A stretch of DNA of 64,000 bases from Leptolyngbyaceae cyanobacterium T60_A2020_046 (GCA_015272155.1 JACYME010000090.1:1-64000); one strand, 5' to 3'. Shown: positions 35,611-45,896, counted from the first letter of the stretch. A program made the numbers and translations. The notes: generated by a model from the letters alone, not told the origin.

Positions 35611-37209
35611 ATGACACAAGCGCCTGTCCCACCAATGGTGCTCGTCATCCTCGATGGCTGGGGATATCGAGCCGACACGGACGGTAACGCAGTCGCAAAC
35701 GCCAAAACGCCCATCATGGACAGCCTTTGGGCAGTCTACCCACACACACTAATTCGCGCCTCAGGTAAGGATGTTGGGCTACCCGATGGCCAGATGGGTA
35801 ACTCTGAAGTGGGGCACCTGAACATTGGCGCGGGGCGTGTCGTTCCCCAAGAACTGGTTCGTATCTCTGACGCCATTGAAGATGGCAGCATTCAAGAAAA
35901 TGCTGCTCTGTTAGAGGTGTGTCAGGCGGTTCGATATCGCAAAACAAAACTCCACCTCATCGGGCTGTGTTCATGGGGCGGCGTTCATTCCCATTTAGAT
36001 CACCTCCTTGGCTTGCTGGATATGGCAAAGGCCCAGGACATCGATGAGGTCTGCATTCACGCCATTACCGATGGCCGCGACACCAAGCCCAGCGAGGGTC
36101 ACGAGTCTCTCCAGGCGATTCAGGACTATATTGAGCATCACCAGTTTGGCCGCATTGTGACGGTGAGTGGTCGCTACTATGCAATGGATCGCGATCGCCG
36201 CTGGGATCGGGTGGAGAAGGTCTATCGCGTCATGACCTCAGGCGATGAAGGCAATGGTCTTGCCGCCGTCGATATTGCCCACGCCTCCTATGCCGAAGGC
36301 ATTACCGATGAGTTTATCCAGCCCGTGCGCATTGCTCCAGGAGCCGTTGAGCCTGGGGATGGGGTAATTTTCTTTAACTTCCGACCCGATCGCGCGCGGC
36401 AGCTCACCCAAGCCTTCGTCGATCCAAACTTCGACGGATTTGCTCGGCCCCGTGTGGAGCCGCTGCACTTTGTCACCATGACGCAGTACGACAGTTCCCT
36501 CCCAGTCAAGGTGGCCTTTGAGCCCCAGAACCTGAGCAATATCTTGGGCGAGGTCATCGCCAATCACGGCCTTAAGCAGTTCCGCACAGCGGAAACGGAG
36601 AAATACGCCCACGTCACCTATTTCTTTAATGGTGGGTTAGAGGAGCCCTTTGAGGGCGAAGATCGCGAACTAGTCCCCAGTCCGATGGTTGCGACCTATG
36701 ACAAAGCCCCAGCCATGTCTGCGGGGCAGGTGACAGATACCGCCCTAAGCGCTATCCAGAAAGGGGTGTATTCCTTCGTGGTGATCAACTATGCCAATCC
36801 AGATATGGTGGGCCACACGGGTAACATGGAAGCGACTGTGCAGGCGCTAGAAACGGTAGATCATGAGATTGGTCGGCTGTTAGAAGGAATCAGCAGAGCT
36901 GGGGGAACGGCAATTATCATTGCAGATCACGGCAATTCAGAATACATGTGGGATGAAAACCACAAACCCTGGACGGCTCATACCACGAACCCGGTTCCCT
37001 TTATTTTGATCGAGGGCGAGCGGCTTAAGGTGCCCGGTTATGGTGCTGAGGTATCCTTGCGAGAGGATGGTCGTCTTGCGGATATCGCCCCAACAATTCT
37101 CGACATCCTAGGCTTACCGAAGCCAGTGGAAATGACGGGAAGCTCGATGTTGCAGGCCAAATCCATTGATGTGCGCGCAAATCGAACGCCGGTACGCCTG
37201 AGCCTGTAG
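35611..37209 (+). CDS. gpmI: Phosphoglycerate mutase, cofactor-independent
   Basis: 532 aa. Interconverts 3- and 2-phosphoglycerate in glycolysis. It belongs to the alkaline phosphatase superfamily: first metal site LVILDGWGYR, phosphoserine nucleophile S65 in MGNSEVGHLNIGAGR, and C-terminal metal ligands ADHGNSE and AHTTNPVPF. Full length. The final residues continue a little past the usual end (VRANRTPVRLSL). secG follows 146 bases downstream in the same direction, a neighbourhood common in cyanobacteria. Confidence 0.97.
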   Translation: MTQAPVPPMVLVILDGWGYRADTDGNAVANAKTPIMDSLWAVYPHTLIRASGKDVGLPDGQMGNSEVGHLNIGAGRVVPQELVRISDAIEDGSIQENAALLEVCQAVRYRKTKLHLIGLCSWGGVHSHLDHLLGLLDMAKAQDIDEVCIHAITDGRDTKPSEGHESLQAIQDYIEHHQFGRIVTVSGRYYAMDRDRRWDRVEKVYRVMTSGDEGNGLAAVDIAHASYAEGITDEFIQPVRIAPGAVEPGDGVIFFNFRPDRARQLTQAFVDPNFDGFARPRVEPLHFVTMTQYDSSLPVKVAFEPQNLSNILGEVIANHGLKQFRTAETEKYAHVTYFFNGGLEEPFEGEDRELVPSPMVATYDKAPAMSAGQVTDTALSAIQKGVYSFVVINYANPDMVGHTGNMEATVQALETVDHEIGRLLEGISRAGGTAIIIADHGNSEYMWDENHKPWTAHTTNPVPFILIEGERLKVPGYGAEVSLREDGRLADIAPTILDILGLPKPVEMTGSSMLQAKSIDVRANRTPVRLSL

Positions 37210-37355
37210 GCCGGGGCAAGCATGGGGGCGATCGCACACTGAAGCGTGACGACATGCCGCGATCGCTCCATTAAGCGATAGAGTAAAGATCACGTCCACA
37301 GCATCCTGACTGCGGTTGGCAGGTGTGGTCTGTGCATTTTCATCCTAAAACACCC

Positions 37356-37613
37356 ATGACTCTTGTAAGCATTCTCAAAATTGTTTGGGCCGTCTCCGCG
37401 ATCGGGCTGACGATTCTTGTTTTGTTACACAGCCCCAAGGGCGATGGATTAGGGGCGTTGGGCGGTCAGGCACAGCTCTTTACCAGCACCAAAAGCGCCG
37501 AAGTCGCCTTAAACCGGGCAACTTGGACGTTGACCGTGCTGTTCATTGGCCTGACGGTCATTCTCAGTGCGGGGTGGCTGGCGGTTCCTGTCGCGGCACC
37601 ACCAGCAGGCTAA
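37356..37613 (+). CDS. secG: Preprotein translocase subunit SecG
   Basis: 85 aa with two transmembrane segments (about 4-24 and 53-75). The loop LLHSPKGDGLGALGGQAQLF and the second block SAEVALNRATWTLTVLF are the SecG signature. It stimulates the SecYEG channel in plasma and thylakoid membranes. ATG 37356 is preferred to in-frame codons upstream. A strong terminator follows. Confidence 0.95.
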   Translation: MTLVSILKIVWAVSAIGLTILVLLHSPKGDGLGALGGQAQLFTSTKSAEVALNRATWTLTVLFIGLTVILSAGWLAVPVAAPPAG

Positions 37614-37729
37614 GGCTTTTCAGGCCAACATGACTTCCCCCTCAACGCATAGGGGCATGAACCGACGGCTACGGGGTTCGCCACCAATCCGCCACCAATC
37701 TAAGCTAGACGAATAATTCCTCAAACTCG

Positions 37730-37769
37730 AACGGCGCTCCTAGACAATCAATCCAGGAGCGCCGTTTTA
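37730..37769. terminator. Terminator between secG and the GNAT gene
   Basis: AACGGCGCTCCT (37730-37741) and AGGAGCGCCGTT (37755-37766) form a perfect 12-bp stem, followed by TTT on the plus strand. It lies between convergent genes and can act both ways. Confidence 0.85.
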
Positions 37770-37833
37770 GCTTGGATATCAGGCATCAGGGCAATCTTGG
37801 GCCTAGTACCTGCCAACCCAAGGGGCTGACGCG

Positions 37834-38415
37834 CTACCGGACAGGGCTTTTGGGTGAGGGGGCAGCTTGGGGAATTACCTTCCGCAGAAGGAGCCGCCGA
37901 GGACGGGGGATCAGCAACGACCACAGGGTGATCTCAACCCGGTGGACGTGATAGCCCATCGCTTGGTAGAGGTGGCGGGCGCGGGCATTGTCTTCCATGA
38001 CGTGGAGGTAGATCTCATGGAACCCCCACTGCTCGGCCCGTTGTTCGCAGCCTTGCAGGAGTTGGCGCGCAATGCCTTGGCGGCGGCAGTTGGCCCGCAC
38101 CGCTAGATTGGACAGATAGAGATGCTTGCGCGACGTCATCAGCCAGGGGTTGCGATGGCGGCAAGAGATTTCCACCGTCCCCACGACCCACTCTTCAGCG
38201 CTGTCGGTTTTGTCCGCGATCGCCGCCAAGCAGGTGTAGTGTGCTGCGCCCCCCTGCAACCGTTGCTTGAGGTCTTCATAAATGCCAAAGCGCAATGCGG
38301 GATACAGCCAACGCCACCAGCCCAACGGAGGGTAGAAACTACTCGTCAGAACCTCAGCTAACTGGTGCAGATCCTGGGCTGCGGCAGGCCGAACATAGCA
38401 GGGAGAGTGACTCAT
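37834..38415 (-). CDS. GNAT family N-acetyltransferase
   Basis: 193 aa from ATG 38415 (MSHSPCYVRPAAAQD); another ATG 23 codons upstream gives a less natural N-terminus. The acetyl-CoA site is CRRQGIARQLLQGCEQRA, followed by IYLHVMEDNARARHLYQAMGY (motif B, cited in part). The substrate, small molecule or protein, cannot be told. A basic C-terminal tail (RPRRLLLRK) is present. It ends opposite the secG terminator. Confidence 0.9.
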   Translation of the reverse strand: MSHSPCYVRPAAAQDLHQLAEVLTSSFYPPLGWWRWLYPALRFGIYEDLKQRLQGGAAHYTCLAAIADKTDSAEEWVVGTVEISCRHRNPWLMTSRKHLYLSNLAVRANCRRQGIARQLLQGCEQRAEQWGFHEIYLHVMEDNARARHLYQAMGYHVHRVEITLWSLLIPRPRRLLLRKVIPQAAPSPKSPVR

Positions 38416-39131
38416 GAAACGTAATTGAGAGATGACTTTCGCTGCGTGTGTCGCCTGAGCAAAGGGACAGAAGACGCGGCGCATCTAATTGTTTTGGGGG
38501 CACCCGCCAAGTGGCGCACTGTCTCTCCCCCACCCCAGACCGACAACTGTGATTCAAGGTAGGCAAGGGAAAGGGTTGACACCCATTGAGGGCTCGGGAA
38601 AGCGTATCTCCTCGGAGCTTGCTGGGTGGGAAGACACGTGTCAAGGGGTTCGTCTATCCTCGCCCCAAGTCTTTGTTGCCTCAGGTTAGGGCCAGCCAAA
38701 TTATGATGCATTACGAAACAAGGGTGGGCATTCTTGGGTGAAACTGCCTGCCGGAATACACCCTGAAGTGTAGCGCTCTGCAGCTCCTTTTCGGCAACCG
38801 TGTTTGCTAGGGAAGATGCCAAGTTTGTCTTGAGAGGCTACCCTTCATTTGGAGATGTGTTGTAGCGAGTTCGGACTTCTTGTCCCTTCATGCTGAGATG
38901 AGAAGGACAGTGCGTCAGCGGGGTACCGCAGATCGCAGGCCGATGGAGAGAATTCCCCGGACAGTTTGCGATCGCACGGGAAATGTTAAGAGAGGTCAGC
39001 TCTCCCCATTTTCTGAACAAAACCCGTTGATGAGGGGTCATATCCAGGGTTGCTGCCTGTTGGCAAGGACGGCCTTTCGCGTGGCGATCGTCCGTTGGGT
39101 TGTAGTGGTTTAAGGGAATCGTATCTGGTGC
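38416..39131. other. Intergenic region upstream of cyaC, 716 bases
   Basis: Divergent region between the GNAT gene and cyaC. It should carry both promoters. I see no tRNA, repeat or conserved ORF; several short open frames have no coding character. Confidence 0.5.
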
Positions 39132-42100
39132 ATGGGGTTGTCCAAACTTCGAAGTACATCAGCCGCAGAAAAGCCCAAGCTCCTGGTTGTCGATGATGAA
39201 CCAGATAACCTTGACCTGCTTTATCGCACCTTCTACCGCGAGTTTCGGGTCTTGCGCGCAGAGAGTGGTCACGCGGCCCTTGAGATTTTAGAAGCCCAGC
39301 CCGATGTCGCGGTCATCATTTCTGACCAGCGGATGCCAGGGATGAGCGGCACTGAGTTTTTGCGCCAAACCGCTTCAAAATATCCCAACATTATTCGGAT
39401 TATTCTGACGGGCTACACCGATGTTGAGGATCTCGTTGATGCCATCAACGAGGGCAAAGTCTTCAAGTATGTGACGAAGCCCTGGGAAGACCAGCACCTG
39501 CGGGCGGTGGTCAAGCAAGCCCTAGAAACGCACCAGGTACTCAAGGCACGGACTGAGGAGTTGCAGCGCATTCTGAAACAAGAAAGTTTGCTGAATGCGG
39601 TGACGAACACCATTCGTAGTGCTGAGGGATCGCGCCAGATGATGCAAACCATCGTTGAAACGGTGGGGGCATTGATGGAAAGCAGCCTGTGTGTCTTACA
39701 ACCCTATTACGACGGGGGGAGTCCGAGCGATCGCTTCATCTACCATGCAGACAGTCTCTCGGTTGCGGCGGATGCGATCGCGGCGGCGGGCGATCATCTC
39801 GTTTGGGAAACGCAAGAGGTCGAGATCATTACCCCCGAGACGTGGGACACCCGTCCTGACCGTAGGGCCCATCGCCAGACCTTTGAAACCCTCAATATTC
39901 AAACTAGTTTGATGATTCCGCTGGTGTGCCAGCAAACGGTGATGGCGGTGCTGGCCCTACACCAGTGCGAGACACCGCGCCACTGGCAAGGCAGCGAAAT
40001 ACAGCTTTTGGTGACGGTGGCGGATCAGGCCGCGTTGGCCCTTTCCCAAGCCAGCACCTACGAACAGGTGCAAGCCCTGGCCCGCCGAGAGCAGCTCATT
40101 AACACGATTACCCAGGGCATTCGCTCTAGCCTCGAACCGCAGGCAATCTTTGCGGCGATTACGCAGGAGTTGGGACGCGCGTTGGAGGTGGATGGCTGCG
40201 TACTCTCGTTGTGGACGGCGGCAGATGAGTATGTGCAGTGTGTGGGACTCTATGTCAGTGCAGAGTCTGACGATGCGGATACGATCGCAATGTCTGCCTT
40301 AACCGACGTGAGCGAGTTGCCGCCATCTCGAGTGCCGATTAGCAGCAATCCGGTCTTGCAGCAAATTTTGACGACCCAGCAACCCGTTGCCATTGACGAT
40401 CTCAGCCACCATCCTGAAATGACAGTGCAGGATTGGTCACTGCGATCGCCCGCGCGATCGCTGCTGGTGGTTCCGTTGATGATTGATGGGTCAATCATCG
40501 GCAGCATTTCCCTGCGGCAGGTGCGCCATCCCCATGCGTGGCAAATGGGCGAAATTGAGCTGGCCCAGGCGGTTGCCAGTCAGGCCGCGATCGCGGTGCA
40601 ACAGTCCCGCCTGTACCAAAAAACTCGAGAACAGGCGGAGCAGCTGATGCTGCTTGATCGCCAAAAGACCGAGTTTTTCCAAAACATTTCCCACGAATTT
40701 CGCACCCCCCTGACCCTCATCCTCGGCCCCTTGGAAGCCGCAGTCAACAATGGCGTGGGGCTCAATTATGAGCAGTCACAGATTGCCCTACGCAATGCCC
40801 GCCGGCTGCTGCGGCTCGTCAACCAACTCCTTGACCTGCAACGGCTGGATGCAGGCCGCATGAAGCCAACCTTTAGGCCCTGCAAGCCAGAATTATTTGT
40901 GGATGAGATTGTGACGGCCTTTCGGCCCTATTGCGATCGCAAGCAAATTCAACTGGTGTCCGATCTGGCGGTTTGCCCAACGCTTTACCTCGACCAAGAG
41001 AAGTTCGACAAGGTGCTGTATAACCTGTTGTCCAACGCGGTCAAGTTCACCCCGGCAGGTGGCACTATTCGCGTCACCCTCACGCCCCAAGACGGGCATT
41101 GTCTGCTGACGGTCAGCGACACGGGCATCGGCATTCGGGCCGATCAGTTACCCCATCTGTTTGAGCGGTTTCAGCAGGCGGATGGCTCCACCAACCGTCG
41201 CTATGAAGGCAGCGGCCTCGGCCTTGCCCTCGTGAAAGAACTGGTTTCTCTACATCAGGGACAGGTGACGGTGGAATCAACCTATGGCCAAGGCACCACC
41301 TTTAAAGTCAGCATTCCAACGGGGCGGGCCCATTTGCCCGCTGATCAAGTGGTCGAAATGGTGCTGATGCCCGAAATGAGTCGGGCGGCGGTGGAACTGG
41401 CCGATGTGGCGCTGCTTGTCGATGAGGCGGAACCCCAGGGTGTGGGCGCGATCGCGGATTCCTCCACCCCACACAGCGTCGATGTTCTCGTCGTAGACGA
41501 TAATGCTGACCTCCGGGCCTACATTTCCCACGTCTTGCAGCATCAGGGCTACCAAGTGCGCACTGCCCACGATGGCCTCACCGCCCTAGAGATGGCGAAA
41601 ACCTACCGTCCACGGCTAATTCTGACCGACCTGATGATGCCGGGAATGTCGGGCCTAGAGCTGATTCAAACCATTCGCCAAGATGTTGACCTGCAAAGTA
41701 TCCCCGTTGTGCTGCTCACGGCCAAGGTCGATGACGAAACCCGCATCGAAGGCGTTGAACAAGGGGCTGACGCTTATTTAGGGAAACCTTTCAACGATCG
41801 CGAGCTATTGGCAGAGGTGCGCAACCTCCTGGCGCTGAAGTCAAACGAGCGACGGGTGGCCGAACTGAACCGTTACCTTACCGAGTCGGTGCTGCGGCGA
41901 TTCTTACCCGCTTCCCTCGTTGAAAAAGCGGCGGGAGGCTCACTTCAGCTTGATCTCAAGCCCGAGCCGCGTTTGGTGACGGTGCTATTTACCGATATCG
42001 TCAGCTTTACCCCCCTGTCGAATGCGTTGGGGGCCAAGCGCATCGCGCAACTGCTGAATGAGTACCTGGAAGCCATGACCGACGCCATTTTTGAAAGTGG

Positions 42101-42545
42101 TGGAACGGTCGATAAATTCATGGGCGATGGCGTGTTGGCCTTGTTTGGCGCACCAGAGGACTTGCCGCCGCCCGAGCAGGCCCGGCGGGCTGTATCGGCA
42201 GTGCAGCGAATGCACCAAAACCTCCAGCGCCTGAACCAAAAATGGCAGGAGCAGGGTATTTCTCCGGTGCGCTTCCGGTGCGGCATTCACCAAGGTGATG
42301 CCGTGGTGGGGATGTTTGGCAGTGCCGTGCGGGCAGATTTCACGGCGATCGGCCCCTGTGTCAACATCGCCTCCCGCCTCCAAGAGGCCGCAGACCCCAA
42401 CGGTGTTTTGGTGTCGATGGAACTGGCTCGCCACCTTCCCGATGAAGACATTTTGGAAATGCGTCCCGTCACGCTGCGGGGGGTTAGCACTCCGATGATG
42501 GCCTGTAGCATTCGCGTGATGACCGAGGTGCTGCCCCAGCGCTAA
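39132..42545 (+). CDS. cyaC: CyaC-type multidomain adenylate cyclase
   Basis: 1137 aa: receiver (about 15-130, phospho-Asp in IISDQRMPGM), two GAF domains (about 165-310 and 330-500), HisKA with ISHEFRTPLTLIL near 520, HATPase (630-740, DTGIGI, GSGLGLAL), second receiver (783-900, ILTDLMMPGM) and a class III cyclase domain (945-1120). This order matches CyaC of Anabaena and Spirulina. Metal aspartates are in LFTDIVSF and MGDGV, the adenine-specifying Lys is in TVDKFMGD, Thr in FTAIGP takes the place of Asp (class IIIb, the bicarbonate-stimulated type), and Asn/Arg are in VNIASRL. The TonB-like gene follows 29 bases later. Confidence 0.93.
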   Translation: MGLSKLRSTSAAEKPKLLVVDDEPDNLDLLYRTFYREFRVLRAESGHAALEILEAQPDVAVIISDQRMPGMSGTEFLRQTASKYPNIIRIILTGYTDVEDLVDAINEGKVFKYVTKPWEDQHLRAVVKQALETHQVLKARTEELQRILKQESLLNAVTNTIRSAEGSRQMMQTIVETVGALMESSLCVLQPYYDGGSPSDRFIYHADSLSVAADAIAAAGDHLVWETQEVEIITPETWDTRPDRRAHRQTFETLNIQTSLMIPLVCQQTVMAVLALHQCETPRHWQGSEIQLLVTVADQAALALSQASTYEQVQALARREQLINTITQGIRSSLEPQAIFAAITQELGRALEVDGCVLSLWTAADEYVQCVGLYVSAESDDADTIAMSALTDVSELPPSRVPISSNPVLQQILTTQQPVAIDDLSHHPEMTVQDWSLRSPARSLLVVPLMIDGSIIGSISLRQVRHPHAWQMGEIELAQAVASQAAIAVQQSRLYQKTREQAEQLMLLDRQKTEFFQNISHEFRTPLTLILGPLEAAVNNGVGLNYEQSQIALRNARRLLRLVNQLLDLQRLDAGRMKPTFRPCKPELFVDEIVTAFRPYCDRKQIQLVSDLAVCPTLYLDQEKFDKVLYNLLSNAVKFTPAGGTIRVTLTPQDGHCLLTVSDTGIGIRADQLPHLFERFQQADGSTNRRYEGSGLGLALVKELVSLHQGQVTVESTYGQGTTFKVSIPTGRAHLPADQVVEMVLMPEMSRAAVELADVALLVDEAEPQGVGAIADSSTPHSVDVLVVDDNADLRAYISHVLQHQGYQVRTAHDGLTALEMAKTYRPRLILTDLMMPGMSGLELIQTIRQDVDLQSIPVVLLTAKVDDETRIEGVEQGADAYLGKPFNDRELLAEVRNLLALKSNERRVAELNRYLTESVLRRFLPASLVEKAAGGSLQLDLKPEPRLVTVLFTDIVSFTPLSNALGAKRIAQLLNEYLEAMTDAIFESGGTVDKFMGDGVLALFGAPEDLPPPEQARRAVSAVQRMHQNLQRLNQKWQEQGISPVRFRCGIHQGDAVVGMFGSAVRADFTAIGPCVNIASRLQEAADPNGVLVSMELARHLPDEDILEMRPVTLRGVSTPMMACSIRVMTEVLPQR

Positions 42546-42574
42546 CCTGAAGGAGTTGTTGGGATATTGAGCCC

Positions 42575-43399
42575 ATGACCACGCCCTGGGGAATGGATGC
42601 ACCGACGTTGCCGCGCTGGTTTTGGCCTACCAGTGCAACGGCGGCGATCGCCCTTCATGCGGGCGGCTGGCTGTGGGTTCGCGATCGCGGGCTGGCCCCA
42701 GTTGCCACCCAACCCCCTGTGATCGACCTGGTGATCGTGGGTGACGCGCCCCCGCCCGCGCCCACCCCTGAAGGAAGCCGCGCCTCCACCAGCCCCACAA
42801 CCCCCACAACGGAGACTGCGCCCAGCAGCGACACCCCCCCCACCCTCGACGAACTTGAGCCAAACTCCCCAGAGGATTTCAGCTCCGTTGCCAATCCAGT
42901 CCCAGAGTCCCCCACTGGGAGCACGTCTCAGGGAGCACCAGAGCCAGATCATCCGCAGCCGAGCCCCGGTGCGACATCACCAACGCCGCCGTCCCCCACC
43001 GCGCCTTCAGAGCCCAATCCGTCGCTATCACCAGCGGCCCAAACCCAATGGAGCCTGGGGCTGGTACCCAACGGTCGGGACTTGCCCGATGTACCGCCCC
43101 AGCTTCCCTCAGCGTGGCAGGCGCGATCGCTAACCCCCACCACGGCAGCAGGCTGCCTATCGGCTGACGCGATCGCGGCGCTGAGGTCGCTCACCGTTGG
43201 CCTCCGGTTGACGGTGGAAACGGATGGACAAATTTCCGACATCCAGGTGTGGGAGCCCAGTGCAGACCCGGCCTTTGATCAGGCGGTGGTGTGTTGGCTG
43301 CAAAAAGCTACGGATTTGCGCCTGATTCCGGCAATGGTGGCGGGGGAAGCGATCGCGACGGATATGGCGCTGCTGACCATTCGCCTCAGTGGAGAATAG
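42575..43399 (+). CDS. TonB-like protein with Pro-rich linker
   Basis: 274 aa. N-terminal membrane anchor (about 16-34, FWPTSATAAIALHAGGWLW), a long Pro/Ser/Thr-rich spacer (about 55-160) and a compact C-terminal domain (about 190-272) resembling TonB_C: LTVGLRLTVETDGQISDIQVW and DPAFDQAVVCWLQKA. Such proteins couple the inner-membrane proton motive force to outer-membrane transporters. ExbB/ExbD and a receptor are not in the window. The spacer's rich GC and proline codons are a consequence of composition, not transfer. AAGGAG lies about 20 bases before the ATG, too far for ideal spacing. Confidence 0.75.
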   Translation: MTTPWGMDAPTLPRWFWPTSATAAIALHAGGWLWVRDRGLAPVATQPPVIDLVIVGDAPPPAPTPEGSRASTSPTTPTTETAPSSDTPPTLDELEPNSPEDFSSVANPVPESPTGSTSQGAPEPDHPQPSPGATSPTPPSPTAPSEPNPSLSPAAQTQWSLGLVPNGRDLPDVPPQLPSAWQARSLTPTTAAGCLSADAIAALRSLTVGLRLTVETDGQISDIQVWEPSADPAFDQAVVCWLQKATDLRLIPAMVAGEAIATDMALLTIRLSGE

Positions 43400-43490
43400 G
43401 CGATCGCCCTAGGCTTGAGGCGTAGCGCACCGCAACTTCCTCATCCTCAACAGCGTTTCCTCGGTTTTGTGCTAATGTATTGGTTGCCTT

Positions 43491-43561
43491 GCGGGTGTAG
43501 TTTAGTGGTAAAACCTCAGCCTTCCAAGCTGATGATGGGGGTTCGATTCCCCCCACCCGCT
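43491..43561 (+). tRNA. tRNA-Gly (anticodon TCC)
   Basis: Acceptor GCGGGTG pairs with CACCCGC, discriminator T. The anticodon stem TCAGC/GCTGA encloses loop CTTCCAA, anticodon TCC. The T arm carries GTTCGATTC. CCA is not encoded. Confidence 0.96.
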
Positions 43562-43827
43562 TCTTCTCCTCTGGCGTGACACTTGATTGGGCGATCGCGG
43601 CTAGGGTTGCAGCCATCACTTTCGCGTCCGATTGATAGCTACAGCCACTCTCTTGCTCCCAATCCACCCGCCCAACCGGGTTAATGTGCCGCAAGATTGG
43701 GTTCCTGGGGCGAGTCGGTTTCTACTGCTGGGGATGGCAAGTCGGGCCTCGCGTTGTGGGGAAATTGTGGCTACAGTGCTGCGATAGACGATGGCCGCAT
43801 GGCAAGCAAAGGTTCGCAGGCCCCCCT

Positions 43828-45306
43828 TCACCCCCGCCGAGTAGGCGACTCGCGCGGGCAGTGATTAGCCTGCTGCGTCACAGGAAGATCGAGGCGAAAG
43901 GCAACGCCTTCCCCCGGTTGCGACAGGCATTTGAGCGAACCGCCGTGCTGGTCTACCACGATTTGATAGGCGATCGCCATGCCCATGCCCTTGTTTTTAC
44001 CCACCGGATGGGTGGTAAAAAACGGGTCAAAGATGCGCCGCTGAACCGCCTCGGGAATAGCCGGGCCATTGTTGGCGATCTCAATGCGCACCCAGTCGGG
44101 CTTGGGGATTTCAGTACGAATAGTGATGGTGGGGTGGGGCTGTTGCAGTTCTTCCGCAGATTGGGGGGCGTGAGATCGCCGCTGCACTGCCAACGCCTCA
44201 ATCGCATTCGTCAAAATATTCATGTACACCTGGTTGAGCGCGCCAGGATAACACTCCACCGTGGGCAAATCGCTAAACGCCTTCGCCACGCGAATGGTTG
44301 CCTCGTTCGCCTTACCTCGCAAACGACTGCCCAAAATCGTCAGCGTGCTCTCAATGCCCTCATGGAGATCAACCACCTTGAGGTCTGACTCGTCGAGGCG
44401 CGAAAAATTTCGTAACGACAGCACAATCTCGCGAATCCGCTCGGTGCCCATTCGCATGGAGGCTACCAAACGTGGCAAATCTTCGCGCACAAAGGGCAAA
44501 TCGATCGCTTCCAAGTAGTCCTCCAAGGCGGGGGGAATGGTCGGGAGGTGCTGTTGGTAGGCATCCATCAGACCCAGCAGATCGTGAATATAGGCATCAA
44601 TGTGAACTAAGTTGCCGTGAATAAAGCTGACGGGATTATTGATTTCGTGAGCGACCCCAGCGACGACCTGCCCCAGGCTCGACATCTTCTCCGTTTGGAT
44701 CAGCTGGCTTTGAGTTTTTTGCAGCGCGGTCAACGCATCGGATAATCGGCGCGCCTGGGATTGCAGCTCTTGGTTGGAGGTGCGGAGTTCGGTTTCGTAG
44801 CGCTTTTGGGCGGTGATGTCGCGCAGCACCACCATTGCCCCCAGAATGTCGTCTTCCTCGCCCTTGAGGGGGCTGGCACTCGCCCGCAACCAGGTAACGT
44901 GGGGCAGCCGGGGCGACAACAGCCGCAGTTCCACAGGGTCGCCTGATTCGCCCCGCAGCACCCGCGAGAGGGGAAAGTCGGCCCAGGGGAAGGGGCGATC
45001 GCGGGTGGCGAGTCGGGCTCCACAGTCCGCCGCCCACACTTCCAGCGTTTCAAAGGCGGGGTTGATGCCCAGCAGACGAAAGACGGCCTGGTTGACATAC
45101 AGCGGTTGCTCCAGGGCATCGACGAGCAGCACCGCATCCTCTAAGCGATCCAAAATAGCGGCGAGGCGATCGCTGCTCAAATCCTTGGGTAAAAACGTCG
45201 GCGACAGGCTCCCAAAGGCGGTTTGGAGGGGCTCGCTCACCGCTGTCGTCGGCAGCCCCAAGGCCACCAGCGTATGTTGATCCCGAGAAAAAGATCCGTT
45301 GAGCAT
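43828..45306 (-). CDS. Soluble PAS-domain histidine kinase
   Basis: 492 aa from ATG 45306; a GTG 30 bases upstream is possible. Residues about 45-165 form a PAS domain (LEDAVLLVDALEQPLYVNQAVFRLLG, cited in part), then a coiled coil (172-212) and HisKA with GVAHEINNPVSFIHG (His220). The long four-helix spacer and HATPase with NILTNAIEAL and GKNKGMGMAIAYQI are typical of cyanobacterial kinases of the Hik/ATP-binding AtoS-like type. No transmembrane segments, no adjacent regulator: an orphan cytoplasmic sensor. Confidence 0.92.
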   Translation of the reverse strand: MLNGSFSRDQHTLVALGLPTTAVSEPLQTAFGSLSPTFLPKDLSSDRLAAILDRLEDAVLLVDALEQPLYVNQAVFRLLGINPAFETLEVWAADCGARLATRDRPFPWADFPLSRVLRGESGDPVELRLLSPRLPHVTWLRASASPLKGEEDDILGAMVVLRDITAQKRYETELRTSNQELQSQARRLSDALTALQKTQSQLIQTEKMSSLGQVVAGVAHEINNPVSFIHGNLVHIDAYIHDLLGLMDAYQQHLPTIPPALEDYLEAIDLPFVREDLPRLVASMRMGTERIREIVLSLRNFSRLDESDLKVVDLHEGIESTLTILGSRLRGKANEATIRVAKAFSDLPTVECYPGALNQVYMNILTNAIEALAVQRRSHAPQSAEELQQPHPTITIRTEIPKPDWVRIEIANNGPAIPEAVQRRIFDPFFTTHPVGKNKGMGMAIAYQIVVDQHGGSLKCLSQPGEGVAFRLDLPVTQQANHCPRESPTRRG

Positions 45307-45533
45307 GAAACTCCGCCGTGGGTCGCGCAAAGACACTCCCTTCTACAGCGCCGCCACAATCGCATCAGGCAGCCCCGCCAGAAAAATGCTCGCTTCAGCT
45401 CAATGCAGAGTCCCCATTACGGCTGGGTTACAGTTCCTAGCACGGTTGTGAGGGCGGGCGCGATACTCCGCTTTGGGCAAGCGTTTCAACATCGCTGGAT
45501 GATGCGCCCTAGCAGTCCGGTCAAGATGCTTGC

Positions 45534-45740
45534 CTAATCTTCAGGGAGTACCCACTTTGGGGGCTGGGAGGCACGCTCCATAATCTTTTTGCGCACGGCT
45601 TCTTCTGCCATTTCCAGCATTTTGTCGAGGGAAGTGTTCTCGATGAACTGGGATGCTTGTTGCTTATATTCCAGGTTGGGGCATTGGTCACCCAAAACAC
45701 AGCCGTTTATACAGGTTTCGGCACAGTTAATCGGTTCCAC
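45534..45740 (-). CDS. Small cysteine-containing conserved protein
   Basis: 68 aa from GTG 45740 (a TTG nine codons upstream is the alternative; GAGG before the GTG supports it). The N-terminal half carries four cysteines (EPINCAETCINGCVLGDQC), spaced C-x3-C-x3-C-x5-C, which could bind a metal or form disulphides. The second half is a charged amphipathic helix (LDKMLEMAEEAVRKKIMERA) and ends PPKWVLPED. I think I have seen this pattern in other cyanobacteria but cannot name it. Function unknown. Confidence 0.75.
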   Translation of the reverse strand: MEPINCAETCINGCVLGDQCPNLEYKQQASQFIENTSLDKMLEMAEEAVRKKIMERASQPPKWVLPED

Positions 45741-45896
45741 TGCGATCGCCTCATCAATACGTCTCAACGAACAAAGCCGTGGGTCACAGTCCGCTGCGAC
45801 CTAGCTCGATACTTTACAAGATTTTAAGGGATTCAGTTCCCTTTGCCGAGGCGGGGGCAGGGCTGCCAGGGGCGGCATGCTTGACTCTGCAAGGCT

